A stretch of 64,000 bases of DNA, from positions 71,708,442 through 71,772,441 of the forward strand of contig NC_134401.1 of NCBI RefSeq assembly GCF_050003625.1. The letters are read 5' to 3'. The DNA is from Haematobia irritans. Lineage: Eukaryota; Arthropoda; Insecta; Diptera; Muscidae. Positions 11,862 through 21,139 of this stretch are shown piece by piece (within the stretch, counting starts at the first letter, position 1; each line of letters opens with the position of its first letter). The translations under genes were made by a program, and so were the position numbers. Below the pieces are notes generated by a model that saw nothing but the letters and a program-made list of their open reading frames with translations, had not been told where the DNA came from and ran no database searches.

Positions 11862-14733
11862 TGGCTTTGATTATGATTTGATTATATTTACTGAAACCTG
11901 GCTTCAAAGTAATATCTTAAATACTGAAATCTTATGCGACAAGTACCAAATTTATAGATGTGACCGCACAACTGGTTTGAAGAAATCTGGTGGCGGCGTC
12001 CTAATTGCTGTTTCTTCGAAATTTGCTTCATCAAAAATTGATATTCCAAATGAACTTCAAATTGAATATATAGGAGTGAAAATAAGGTGCGGCCATAATT
12101 CATTGTTTGTGACTTGCTCCTATATTCCTCCTGGTTCTTGTAACGATGTTTATAATGCTCATTTGACTGCTATCCAATCGGTCCTATCTACTGCGAGACC
12201 CTCTGATTTGATTGTTTTGTCTGGTGATTTTAACATTCCATCTATTACATGGAAATATTGTGAGGAAATGAATTACTCCGTACCAATGCTAAGAAATGGA
12301 TATCAATCGGAATTAGTTGAAAACTTGTTAAAAGATGGTCTTTTTCAAATTAGCAACATACAAAATTCGAATAATAAATTACTTGATTTATTTTTTACAA
12401 ATGAACTAAAAGATGTGTTTTTATCACGCGTCAATGCCGTTGTAAATCCTGAAGATGTTCATCATCCCACTGTCTGTATGGATATAAATATGTCTTTTTC
12501 GAGATCTATGCGAAATAAACTCGTATTGAAAACTGATAAAATATTCTCTTTTAATAGAACTGATTATGAAAAACTGAACTCATTACTATTAAATGTGGAT
12601 TGGAATAAAATTTTACCAGCGAGAAATCTTGATGAATCAATAAATACATTTTATGAAACTTTGAATTCATTCATAGCCCAATCTGTTCCATTAATTCGAA
12701 TAACTTCTCACACTGGTCCACCTTGGAATTACAGTAAATTACGTAACTTGAAGAATAGAAAGAATAAACTTTATAAAAAGTATAAAAAATCTGGATCTGT
12801 GACTGACTATGCAAACTACTCAATTGCTCGTTCAGAATACAACCTGTGGAATAAACAATCCTATAACAATTATTTATCGAAAATTAAAAATGAACTGAAG
12901 CTTAATCCAAAGTCATTTTACAGATTTGTTAATTCTAAACGTCAATCAAATGTGTATCCAAGAACCCTTCACTATGGTGCTGTTGAAGGGGATGATAATG
13001 AATCTATATGTAATTTGTTTTCAAAGTTCTTTGCAACAACTTACTGCCATAAGGATTTCAAGCAATCTGATGCGTACCCATATAAGATACAGGAATACTC
13101 GACATTCACTACTCCATTTATTTCTCCTGATATTGTGATGAGTTATATGGAAAAGATAAAATGTTCATATCGCCCGGGCCCTGATGGGATTCCCAGTAAC
13201 ATCCTCAAATATTGTGCTCATTCTCTTTCGACTGCTCTGTCATTTCTGTTTAATGAATCTTTGCGCACAGGTCACTTTCCTACGTTGTGGAAGAATTCAT
13301 TTATCATTCCGCTATTTAAAAATGGAAGCAAGTCAGATATTACGAATTATAGAGGCATTGCTAAATTAAGTGCTATTCCAAAACTGTTGGAGAAAATTAT
13401 TTCTGATAGTTTGAATCATCAAGTCTCCTCTCTTCTATCGCCTAAACAACACGGCTTCCGTAAATCTTGTTCGACCATAACAAATATCTTGGAATTGACT
13501 ACAATGGTTAATGAAGGCTTTAGAGATCGTTTACAGACTGATGTCATTTATACTGATTTTAGTAAGGCGTTTGACAAAGTAAACCATTCACTTTTACTGT
13601 ACAAACTGCATCGCATGGGCTTCAGTGAATTAATGGTATCCTGGTTTGAAAGTTATCTAAAGTATCGTACACAATTTGTAGTATTTGATAACATTATTTC
13701 AAAATCAATACATGTGCCTTCTGGTGTTCCACAAGGAAGTCATCTTGGCCCTCTATTGTTCTGCTTATTTATAAACGACCTTCCATCAGCCATTAAATAT
13801 GGTTACACTCTCATGTATGACGATGTTAAAATTATAAAGGTTATTCGGAATAGTGATGACCAATCCTTACTCCAATCTGATCTGAATAGCATGTACAGAT
13901 GGTGCTCATCAAATATGATGGAACTGAACATAAGGAAATGCAAGCATATCTCTTTTTATAGATTAAATTATATCGACACGAATTATAACTTGAATGGCAC
14001 AACGCTTGAAACTGTTGAATCCTTTAAAGATCTTGGAATACTTTTGGATCGCATGCTAAATTTTAGATCTCACATTTCTATGACTGTAAATAAGGCCTAT
14101 GGATCATTTGGATTTGTCAAGCGCTGGAGTAAGGAATTTTCTGACCCATTTGTTACAAGAAACATATATACTTCACTTGTGCGTCCTATCCTGGAATATG
14201 GATCTGTAATTTGGGACCCACAGTACCAAATTCATTGCAATCGTATTGAATCTGTTCAGAAACAATTTTTACTGTTTTGTTTACGTCGGAATAACTGGAC
14301 ACCTCAAACCTTGCCGTCTTACAAAGAAAGACTATCGCTCATCAAATTACCTACACTGAAAAGTAGACGTACCATGCTGAATATCTGTTTTATGGTTGAT
14401 TTAATTAACGGAAGATTTAAATCTGACTTCCTTATTAACAGCATATCATTAAATGTACCCTTTAGACCTACCCGCAACTTTGAACTGCTCCACATTGAAT
14501 ACTTTCGAACGAACTTTGAAAACAACGATCCACTTCGCCGTCTTTGTAAAGAATTCAATAAATTTTATTATTATCTTGATTTGTCAGAAGAGAAATACAA
14601 TGTAAAGAAAAAGATAACATTATTATTAAATACTTGATATATTAACAAACAATATGTATATAATGAAATATATTACTGTTAGTCTGTAAGGGTTTAATCC
14701 ATAGATGAAAATAATAAAAAAAAAAAAAAAAAA
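11862..14733 (+). mobile_element. Jockey-type LINE (LINE-C), 5'-truncated, with poly(A)
   Basis: The element begins within the endonuclease domain of ORF2 and ends with a poly(A) run at 14717-14733. The same 3' end occurs at 22695-22921 with very few differences. No RNase H domain follows the RT, in keeping with Jockey/CR1-like lineages. No clear target duplication was found. Confidence 0.88.
11878..14637 (+). CDS. LINE-C ORF2: endonuclease (N-truncated) and reverse transcriptase
   Basis: A 919-codon uninterrupted frame. The endonuclease starts at IIFTETWLQ (active-site Glu) and has LSGDFNIPS and EDVHHPTV (the His segment). The RT has YRGIAKLSAIPKLLEKIIS, KQHGFRKSCSTITNI, the first-Asp segment IYTDFSKAFDKVNH, PSGVPQGSHLGPLLF and the active site TLMYDDVKI. 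That site departs from the usual F/YADD of LINE RTs, since Ala is replaced by Tyr. The C-terminal region ends QFLLFCLRRNNW and beyond. The true start is missing because the copy is 5'-truncated, so the first Met shown is not the native start. The open frame suggests a fairly young copy. Confidence 0.9.
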   Translation: MIIFTETWLQSNILNTEILCDKYQIYRCDRTTGLKKSGGGVLIAVSSKFASSKIDIPNELQIEYIGVKIRCGHNSLFVTCSYIPPGSCNDVYNAHLTAIQSVLSTARPSDLIVLSGDFNIPSITWKYCEEMNYSVPMLRNGYQSELVENLLKDGLFQISNIQNSNNKLLDLFFTNELKDVFLSRVNAVVNPEDVHHPTVCMDINMSFSRSMRNKLVLKTDKIFSFNRTDYEKLNSLLLNVDWNKILPARNLDESINTFYETLNSFIAQSVPLIRITSHTGPPWNYSKLRNLKNRKNKLYKKYKKSGSVTDYANYSIARSEYNLWNKQSYNNYLSKIKNELKLNPKSFYRFVNSKRQSNVYPRTLHYGAVEGDDNESICNLFSKFFATTYCHKDFKQSDAYPYKIQEYSTFTTPFISPDIVMSYMEKIKCSYRPGPDGIPSNILKYCAHSLSTALSFLFNESLRTGHFPTLWKNSFIIPLFKNGSKSDITNYRGIAKLSAIPKLLEKIISDSLNHQVSSLLSPKQHGFRKSCSTITNILELTTMVNEGFRDRLQTDVIYTDFSKAFDKVNHSLLLYKLHRMGFSELMVSWFESYLKYRTQFVVFDNIISKSIHVPSGVPQGSHLGPLLFCLFINDLPSAIKYGYTLMYDDVKIIKVIRNSDDQSLLQSDLNSMYRWCSSNMMELNIRKCKHISFYRLNYIDTNYNLNGTTLETVESFKDLGILLDRMLNFRSHISMTVNKAYGSFGFVKRWSKEFSDPFVTRNIYTSLVRPILEYGSVIWDPQYQIHCNRIESVQKQFLLFCLRRNNWTPQTLPSYKERLSLIKLPTLKSRRTMLNICFMVDLINGRFKSDFLINSISLNVPFRPTRNFELLHIEYFRTNFENNDPLRRLCKEFNKFYYYLDLSEEKYNVKKKITLLLNT

Positions 14734-15331
14734 TTACCAGTACGAGGGCGGTTCGGAAATTCTTAGCCTATCAGTGAAAGAATAGTTAGTTTTTTAAAAA
14801 TATTTTTATATTTCAATATAATCTCCTGAAACTTCAATACACTTAGTCCTACGCTTTTCTAGCAATTATATCCCTTGATTAAAATAGTTTTCCTCAAGGT
14901 CTTCAAAATAGTGGTTTACAACAGTAATTCCATCTTCATTTAAGGTAAAACGCTTGCCAGCATGATTTTTTTTTAGATTTTGGAACAGGTAAAAGTCACT
15001 GGGAGCTAAAGGAGAATAAGGTGGGTGGTTAAGCAACTCGTACTTTAATTCGTTGATTTTAGCCATTGTTAAAACACTCTTGTGCGCAGGTGCGTTGTAT
15101 TGATGAAAAATTATTTTGTTTTGTGTTGTAAGCCAGGACGTTTTTCTCGAATTTGTGCATTTAATTGTAATAATAGTACTCTGAATTTATTGTTTTGCAG
15201 ATAGTCAATCAATAAAATACCTTTAAAGTCCCAAAAAACCGTTGCCATAACCTTACCAGCTTTCTTTGGGGCACTTACTCCAGCTTCAGTCCATTGTTTG
15301 GATTGTTCTTTTGTCTCTGGAGTATAGTGGT

Positions 15332-16007
15332 CAGTGCTGCCGCTACTACTTCAATCGAAGTATTTTCCTTCATTTTCACAAAATTTACTTCGTCACTCCT
15401 TCTTCCAAATATCTGCTTCCAAAAATCCGCAAGCCAAATCGGGGGATCAGTTTATATGGGTGTTATATATAATTATGGATCGGTGTGGACCAATTTTTGC
15501 GTGGTTGTTAGAGATCATATGCTGAAACCATGTACCAAATTTCAGCTGGATCGGATGAAATTTGCTTCTCTTAGAGTCCCCGCAAGCCAAATTTGGGGGT
15601 CCGTTTATATGGGGGCTATACGTAAAAGTGGACCGATATGGCCCATTTGCAATACCATCCGACCTACATCAATAACAACTACTTGTGCCAAGTTTCAAGT
15701 CGATAGCTTCTTTCGTTCGGAAGTTAGCGTGATTTCAACAGACGGACGGAAGGACGGACCTGTTCAAATCGACTCAGAATTTCACCACGACCCAGAATAT
15801 ATATACTTTATGGGGTCTTAGAGCAATATTTCGATGTGTTACAAACGGAATGACAAAGTTAATATACCCCCATCCTATGGTGTAGGGTATAATAAAATGA
15901 ATTCTATTGTTTTGTTTTCAAAAATGTATGCTACTTCAATTTTATTCAATCTACTCCACTTTTTTCCAAAATCTACTTCACTCAATTTGTCACTAGCGGC
16001 AGCACTG
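15332..16007. mobile_element. hAT-type miniature element with 8-bp target duplication
   Basis: The ends CAGTGCTGCCGCTA (15332) and TAGCGGCAGCACTG (to 16007) are perfect 14-bp inverted repeats. ATAGTGGT flanks both sides (15324-15331 and 16008-16015), the 8-bp duplication that is diagnostic of hAT. The 676-bp element has no transposase. Its interior holds a DINE-like segment. Confidence 0.92.
15420..15895 (-). mobile_element. mini-me/DINE-like element, nested in the hAT element
   Basis: Read on the minus strand, it begins TATACCCTACACCATAGGAT and GGGGGTATATTAACTTTGTC, then the conserved ATAAAGTATATATATTC core and a short GTCY-type tract (CCGTCCTTCCGTCCGTCTG). Further on come blocks of 'cccccatataaac' sequence. 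The same architecture is longer at 46838-48423. Such elements are abundant in Diptera and are thought to be non-autonomous Helitron relatives. Confidence 0.8.
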
Positions 16008-16447
16008 ATAGTGGTGGATCCATGTCTCATCAGGAGTTATGAAACGACGCTTAAAATCCATTTCATTTCTCTTAAGCGACCACTACGTGGTTCATCTTCA
16101 ATGCTTGTACGACCACGTTTAAATTCAGCAACCCATTTTTTTACTGTTGCATATGAAGGAGCACTTTCACCTAACATATTCACCATATCATTATGAATTT
16201 CTTGTCCCGATAAAACTTTTTTATGTAAATATTTAATGACAGCACGCATTTCTATTTTTTCCGTTGTAAAAAAAATTGCTGATGCGTCTTTTTTGAACAC
16301 CCGTTTCTATATGAAGGAGTTGCCAGATCGAAACAAAATTTAACATGTGTTCATAGCAGAGATGGAAGTTTCCAGAACACTTAACTTTTTTCTTTTTATA
16401 CCGCGCTTTTTGTGCTAGGCTAAGAAGTTTCCGAACTGCCCTCGTAT

Positions 16448-16558
16448 ACTGCTATAGTTTGAACCCCGGAGTACTTAATTCACATATTTTGTTTCTATAA
16501 ACATATGTCCTTGTGTATGCAAGGCGGGCATGCTAACCATTGCACCACGGTGGCTCCC
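16448..16558 (-). mobile_element. tRNA-derived SINE-like sequence
   Basis: On the minus strand, GTGGTGCAATGGTTAGCATG resembles a pol III A box. A CCTTG...CAAGG stem-loop like an anticodon arm follows, and further on GGGGTTCAAAC resembles a B box. The A-B spacing is longer than in a tRNA, so this is a derived SINE head and not a functional tRNA. The mariner at 16446 abuts its 3' side. Confidence 0.5.
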
Positions 16559-16604
16559 TTTATTAATGATAGTCATCACAAGGCTGTATTTAGCAACTGA
16601 GGCA

Positions 16605-17160
16605 AACGATCTTTGGAGGATTGCAGCTCATCCGGTGATCGTTCCCTTTGTTCGTAATCGTGTTTCAGAAATCTTAGAAAATGTTGGTAACCGTAAATGG
16701 CAACCAGGTCGAAAACCTATGTTGTTAGCACCTATATTACCTATTTATTTTCATAATTCATTATGATTGTAAATATATAAATAAATAAAAGTAAATGACA
16801 ACACGTCGACTCTGAAAGTCTACCAGCCGATCTAGCTAGTACAGGTTGTTCACCGTCTGATCTGAAGAATCATGCGTTGTGGTGGCATAGACCACAATGG
16901 CTTCAGTTACCTAAAGATAGATTACCAGCTTTTGAAATTCTGAATACAAAAGTAGAAGCAAAAGTTGTGAAAGTTTTTGACATTCGAAGACTTTTTAATA
17001 AGATTTTCGCATTGGAAGAAGTTGACAGTTGGGCAACAGTGAGAGCGCTAATATGTCAATCGTCATCAATGTCACGTATCGTGTATTCCACTTTTCGACG
17101 CCTGGGACTCAGATCATTTTTATACCAAGGTCAACGATTTACCAAATTCAAAATTAACTG
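16605..17160 (+). pseudogene. BEL/Pao RNase H fragment (third BEL family)
   Basis: VPFVRNRVSEILENV near 16640 matches the conserved BEL segment where RNase H ends. After an 88-bp insertion, PADLASTGCSPSDLKNHALW at about 16830 continues the typical NPADLASRG...LWWxGPxWL block. Downstream KIFALEEVDSWATVRALICQ resembles the region before integrase. The rest of this element is missing on the left, where a SINE and the mariner lie. Confidence 0.72.
16705..16792 (+). mobile_element. 88-bp retroposon, copy A
   Basis: It starts CAGGTCGAAAACCTATGTTG and ends in an A-rich ATAAATAAA tail. AAATGGCAAC/AAATGACAAC (16695-16704 and 16793-16802) flank it as a target duplication with one mismatch. Copy B at 19064 begins at the same base (apart from two extra T's), so this does not look like a random 5' truncation. 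Confidence 0.82.
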
Positions 17161-17269
17161 ATTAACTTCCACGCTCGTAACAGATTAACTTCCACGAAGA
17201 CCTTATTCTGACCCTCTACCCGAAGACCGTACAAGAGATTTTAGCGATCCCTTGTCGACCCAGACCCAA

Positions 17270-17460
17270 GGAGTAATTTACCCATCGACATCGAACTTGG
17301 TACAGATACTTATTCTGCAATCCATCGAGAAGAATCCACAATCACCGAACTTTGCTATGTGAATGCCTACAAAACAGTGCGGGGATACATCATTTCCGGC
17401 CCCATAAGGAATCTCAGCCCTTAATCTGGATTTAACACTTGGTCACGGGGAGGGCGGAAT
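17270..17460 (+). pseudogene. BEL/Pao protease-end fragment and polypurine tract
   Basis: The frame around 17280-17423 reads DIELGTDTYSAIHREES and ends RGYIISGPIRNLSP. This matches the LGxDxY...GWIISGP end of BEL proteases. It is followed by GGGGAGGGCGGAA, a polypurine tract abutting an LTR. In an intact element the protease precedes RNase H, so its position after the 16605-17160 fragment implies deletion or rearrangement. Confidence 0.55.
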
Positions 17461-17960
17461 GTTGAAGGGTGTGCTAAAACTATGCACGTTATTGTTTTTT
17501 ACGTTGTGTTATTTAAGTACTTCAGACATGTACATAGCGGTTTGCTCCAAATGTCACACATACACATGTGGACTGAAAAATATGTGCGAGTATTTTTTTA
17601 ACGAGGCCATTGTTTTTATAATTTATACTTTTTATTAAACATTTCGGATTAATTTATAAAGTAAACATATTTATAAGTAAACAAACATAACTTAAAATAA
17701 TGTAAATTCAAGAAATTCGTCGAATTTTATGTGGACAGTATTTATACGAATTTATACGAAAGTTGGTTAGTGTTAGTGCTTGAGCTCGTTTGCTCAGCGT
17801 ATATTCTGGTGGTACGCCAGAATAAATTGTTTGTTGGTAGTCCTGGTAGTACACCAGAACTTTTCTTTTAAAGGGGGTTTAAAATTCTTTACTAGGTGAT
17901 ACACCAAGAAAAGAAAGAATCACGTTAGTTAAAACAGCAAGGTTTTTAAGCGTAGTGATC
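17459..17960 (+). mobile_element. Putative BEL LTR (right limit uncertain)
   Basis: It begins TGTTGAAGGGTGTGCTAAAA directly after a polypurine tract, as a 3' LTR should. No second copy lies in the window, so the end is a guess. It contains three spaced imperfect palindromes of the form CTGGTRRTACRCCAG (17804, 17841, 17891). Confidence 0.5.
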
Positions 17961-18524
17961 ATCTTTATTAAATTTATTCTGCCTTATATACTAATAGTTA
18001 ATACAAGAAAGTAATAATAACAACAAAAATAAAATAAGTAAATGAAAAGAAAACAGTCGAATTATTTGCCGGAATTGCTTATGCTGCAGTTGAACTCTTT
18101 TTCCATATGAAGCCAATGACCGGTGTTGAATTTCATATTGTTTGGCTAATAGCTTGAATAGCATACGCAAGGTAAATGTTCTTGCGTGTGCCATTCAATA
18201 CCTGACGTATGAATTACCACCTTTGGATTGGCTGTAATATAGAAAGAATGAGAATGAAATGGGCAACAGATTTTAATTTTTATTCTATTAGAGATTTATT
18301 TTATTTTGCCAAACAAAATAAATAAATCGTGGAGAATAAACATATTGCGGCCAGGGGGGTCGTGAATAATTTTGATAGGCTTGCATAAGCTAATTCCGGT
18401 TGCGTAGATAGTTGTGGTGATATACGCATGTTGGTTGTTGTCAGGTTTACACGTTTTGGAGGTGGTGAACCATTGTCTTTGTCGCTGGATGCAGCGCTGT
18501 GCACGGATGAAAAAGACTGTTTTT
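17961..18524. other. AT-rich non-coding stretch
   Basis: I see no gene, LTR or recognised repeat in this interval. Short open frames lack any familiar motif. Confidence 0.5.
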
Positions 18525-18829
18525 CATATGTTTGGCTATAAACATTATATGTTTGGAAAACAAATTTTTAAACACAATATTTTTGAGTGCAAGCATATAA
18601 TGTTCATAAACTAGCATAACATGTTTGGGACATATATGTTAATATGTTAGAACATATTATGTTTGGGACATAAAATGTTTGTAAATATAATATGCTTGGA
18701 TGCAAACATATATTAATTTAGAAATAGCCTATAAACATATATGTGTTTAGTAGCTTGGAGCGCTATTTAACAGGGAGCGATATTGAATTAAGTTGGTGGT
18801 TGTTGCTTGTTATTACAAAATTATCATTT

Positions 18830-18935
18830 TATTTCCCCTTGGGCAATTGATCAGCTACTTCTTTGATCCTTACAAACTGTGTGGTCCGCTGTTCGAATCC
18901 CCGTCCGGCAAAAGGTAAAATTAAAATAAAAAAAA
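18830..18935 (+). mobile_element. tRNA-derived SINE-like fragment
   Basis: GTGGTCCGCTGTTCGAATCC followed by CCGTCCGGCA resembles the variable loop, T-arm (B box) and acceptor of a tRNA, and is followed by an A-rich run. The 5' half is too diverged to call an A box. It is not a functional tRNA. Confidence 0.4.
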
Positions 18936-19063
18936 TCATAAAATTGAATAATTTCTTCTACAATGTTTGTATTACAGAAAAAGGTGCTAAGAACTAAAAA
19001 ATATCGTGGAAGTGAGAAAGATGTGAGGGAATATACAATTAGGCAGAAACAAAATTTTGAGCA

Positions 19064-19151
19064 TTCAGGTCGAAAACCTATGTTGTTAGCACCTATATTA
19101 CCTGTTTATTTTCATAATTCATTATGATTGTAAATATATAAATAAATAAAT
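19064..19151 (+). mobile_element. 88-bp retroposon, copy B
   Basis: It is nearly identical to copy A (16705-16792), with the same CAGGTCGAAAACC start (preceded by two T's) and an (AAAT)n tail. A perfect 13-bp duplication, AAAATTTTGAGCA, flanks it at 19051-19063 and 19152-19164. The perfect duplication and the tail support target-primed insertion. Confidence 0.88.
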
Positions 19152-19450
19152 AAAATTTTGAGCACAATATTGTTTGGGAGAATTTTTTTAAGCATATAAT
19201 ATTTTTGGGTGCAAAATGCTTCCAAACATATTATATGGTCACATAATAACATATTGTTTTTTGGAAGACTACATTATTGAATTTGGATGCAAATATACAA
19301 AATGTTTGGAACTTAGACTACTCAAACATATATTGTTTAGACCAATATGCTTTCAGACATATTATATATTGGAAGAGATCAAACATATAAATGTTTGGGC
19401 AATACCCAAAAATGTATATGCTTGAAGCAAAATATGTTTGGGAGTATATG

Positions 19451-20785
19451 TTACAGAAGCGAATTATCTCTTCTTTCGTCATTAGTTTGTTCCATCTGAC
19501 CCTGGAAAAGTTTCAATGCTTTACCAAGTCGCCAGTTCATGACAGGCAAGTTATCTTTAATTGTGACTATAGTACCCAATTGCAGATTTTGAGCCTTAGT
19601 TTGCCATTTATTACGCTGCTGGAGTTTATTGAGATATTCCTGGGAACATCTTTTCCAGAATTGGTGTTTTACTCGGGATTCTAACTCCCATCGTTTTGCC
19701 AAGGTTGATGATGTTGCTTGGACTGTAGTGGTGCTATTGGCCTAGAGTTTAGTATCGCTTCAACCTCTATGACAATGGTATCTATTTCTTCATATGTCAA
19801 GGATGCACTCGATATTTCCTTTATCAGAAGACCTTTAGGGGATTTTACAGCTGCTTCCCAAAGTCCACGGAAATGAGGAGATCACGGAGGTATAAAGTGG
19901 AAAGTAATGCTTCTAGTTGCACATTCTCGTTGTATTTTTTCTTGAGCTGTCGTTGAGAATAACAAGGTTGACAGCTCTGCGAGTTGATTTTTTGCTCCCA
20001 CGAAGTTGGTAGCGTTATCACAATATAGGTTTTGGCAATGGCCCCTTCGAACAATGAATCTTTTCAACGCCCCAATGAAGGCATCGGTTGTAAGGTCCGT
20101 CACAAGTTCTAGGTGAACCGCCTTTGTTGAAAAGCAGCAAAATATCACAAGGTATGCTTTCTGAGGTCGTTTTCCTCTTGTTTTGCAATGTACCCAGATT
20201 GGTCCGCAATAATCTACCCCTGCGTTTATGAAGGGCCTTGCAGGCGTTACTCTTGTTTCTGGCAAATTTCCCATAATTTATTTCAGAAGCTTTGGTTTTG
20301 ATCTTGCACATTGTTGCTCTCCTTTTATGGGCCAGAAGCGTTGTCTCACCGTAGCAAGGAGTGCGCTAGTCTTATTTTCCGCAATGCTTATTTTCCTTAT
20401 GTAACGATTCGAAGATTAATCGACTCATTGGATCATTGAATGGCAAAAGCATGGGATGTTTAGCATTAAAACTCAAAGTTAATTCTTGTAGTCTGCCTCC
20501 AACTCTTAAAACTGTATGTTCGTCCAAGAACTGCGACAAACTTTTGATTTGACTTGAACCTTTAAAATCTATATGCTTCTCCAGTTGTAGAATGTCTTCT
20601 TTGAAGTTAGAATGCTGTGCTATACGAACTATGACGATAAGTGAATCGTGAAGTTCAAAGGGAGTGAGGGTTGGCCTGTTTTGTCGTTCTTCTTTACGGG
20701 TTTTGGAATTTTTAATAAATCTCAGAACAAAAGCAACAATTCGTTGGAGTGTCTTAAAGGAATTCCTGTGGTTTATTCTGTACAA
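19451..20785 (-). pseudogene. BEL3 integrase, broken
   Basis: The N-terminal part (20785-20372) has LRVGGRLQELTLSFNAKHPM and LIFESLHKENKHCGK with the first zinc ligands. The core (20274-19882) has GVDYCGPIWV (first Asp) and LYCDNATNFVGA (second Asp), with the zinc Cys pair lost to a frame break near 20300. The core frame stops at 19882 in HFIPP, where a Trp/Arg codon has become a stop. The C-terminal domain (19702-19451; HQFWKRCSQEYLNKLQQRNK, GTIVTIKDNLPVM) is DUF5641-like. Several frames and stops show decay. Confidence 0.8.
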
Positions 20786-21022
20786 GAAGTATTCTGTACA
20801 AGAAGAACGGCCAACATTAGGTTGTGGAGGTTCTGCTTTCGTTCAGTGATATTCGAATCAGGAGAGAGAAGAAACGCACGAGGCCAATGTTTCTCGTCTC
20901 CGTGAAGAAAGAATGGTCCGTGCATCCATTGAGTTGTTTGTGGTAACTGATGTGGGTCTAATCCCCTAGATATGATGTCTGCTGGGTTATCCTTGGAACT
21001 AGCGTGTCTCCATTGTTCAGGA

Positions 21023-21079
21023 GTCGTGTTGTCTTGAATTGAAGCATAATCGTATTACTTCAATTCAAGACAACACGAC
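21023..21079. repeat. Perfect 22-bp hairpin inside BEL3 RNase H
   Basis: GTCGTGTTGTCTTGAATTGA and its continuation AG (21023-21044) are repeated in perfect inversion at 21058-21079 around a 13-base loop. It interrupts the RNase H reading and probably arose by a local template switch. Confidence 0.9.
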
Positions 21080-21139
21080 AAAGGTGTGAAAGGAGGATGA
21101 TCTTGAGTTGATCCAATTTAACACTATTGTGGAATCAGT

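Larger units (their letters stand above)
14866..16300 (-). pseudogene. mariner transposase, decayed
   Basis: The N-terminal HTH part (16300-16037) reads IEMRAVIKYLHKKVLSGQEI and YATVKKWVAEFKRG. It then jumps, by an internal deletion, to KRRFITPDETWIHH with the first catalytic Asp near 16030. After the hAT-type insertion, coding resumes at about 15325 (QWTEAGVSAPKKAGKVMATV). A frame break lies near 15120. The second catalytic site reads HQYNAPAHKS, with Tyr where mariner has Asp. The third reads HPPYSPLAPSDFYLF, which keeps the APSD Asp but lacks the Asp of SPDL. The enzyme is dead. Confidence 0.88.
14741..16446 (-). mobile_element. mariner element with 28-29-bp inverted ends, split by a hAT-type insertion
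   Basis: The left end TACGAGGGCGGTTCGGAAAT and the reverse complement of the right end, TACGAGGGCAGTTCGGAAAC, are inverted repeats continuing through TTCTTAGCC. They are flanked by TA. It landed a few bases after the poly(A) tail of LINE-C. Its transposase reads on the minus strand. Confidence 0.92.
18525..19450. mobile_element. Unclassified element with TATGTTTGG repeats at both ends
   Basis: The left ~230 bases and the right ~290 bases are crowded with TATGTTTGG, TATGTTTGGGACATAT-like and CAAACATAT motifs in both orientations, spaced roughly 20-40 bases. The middle holds a SINE-like sequence and an 88-bp retroposon. Subterminal arrays of this kind are typical of transposase-binding regions of non-autonomous DNA elements. 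No transposase, clear inverted terminus or target duplication was found. The limits are those of the motif arrays. Confidence 0.55.

Noticed and set aside
16448..16558. Functional tRNA gene
   Set aside because: The A and B boxes are too far apart and the acceptor stem does not close, so it fits a SINE head better.
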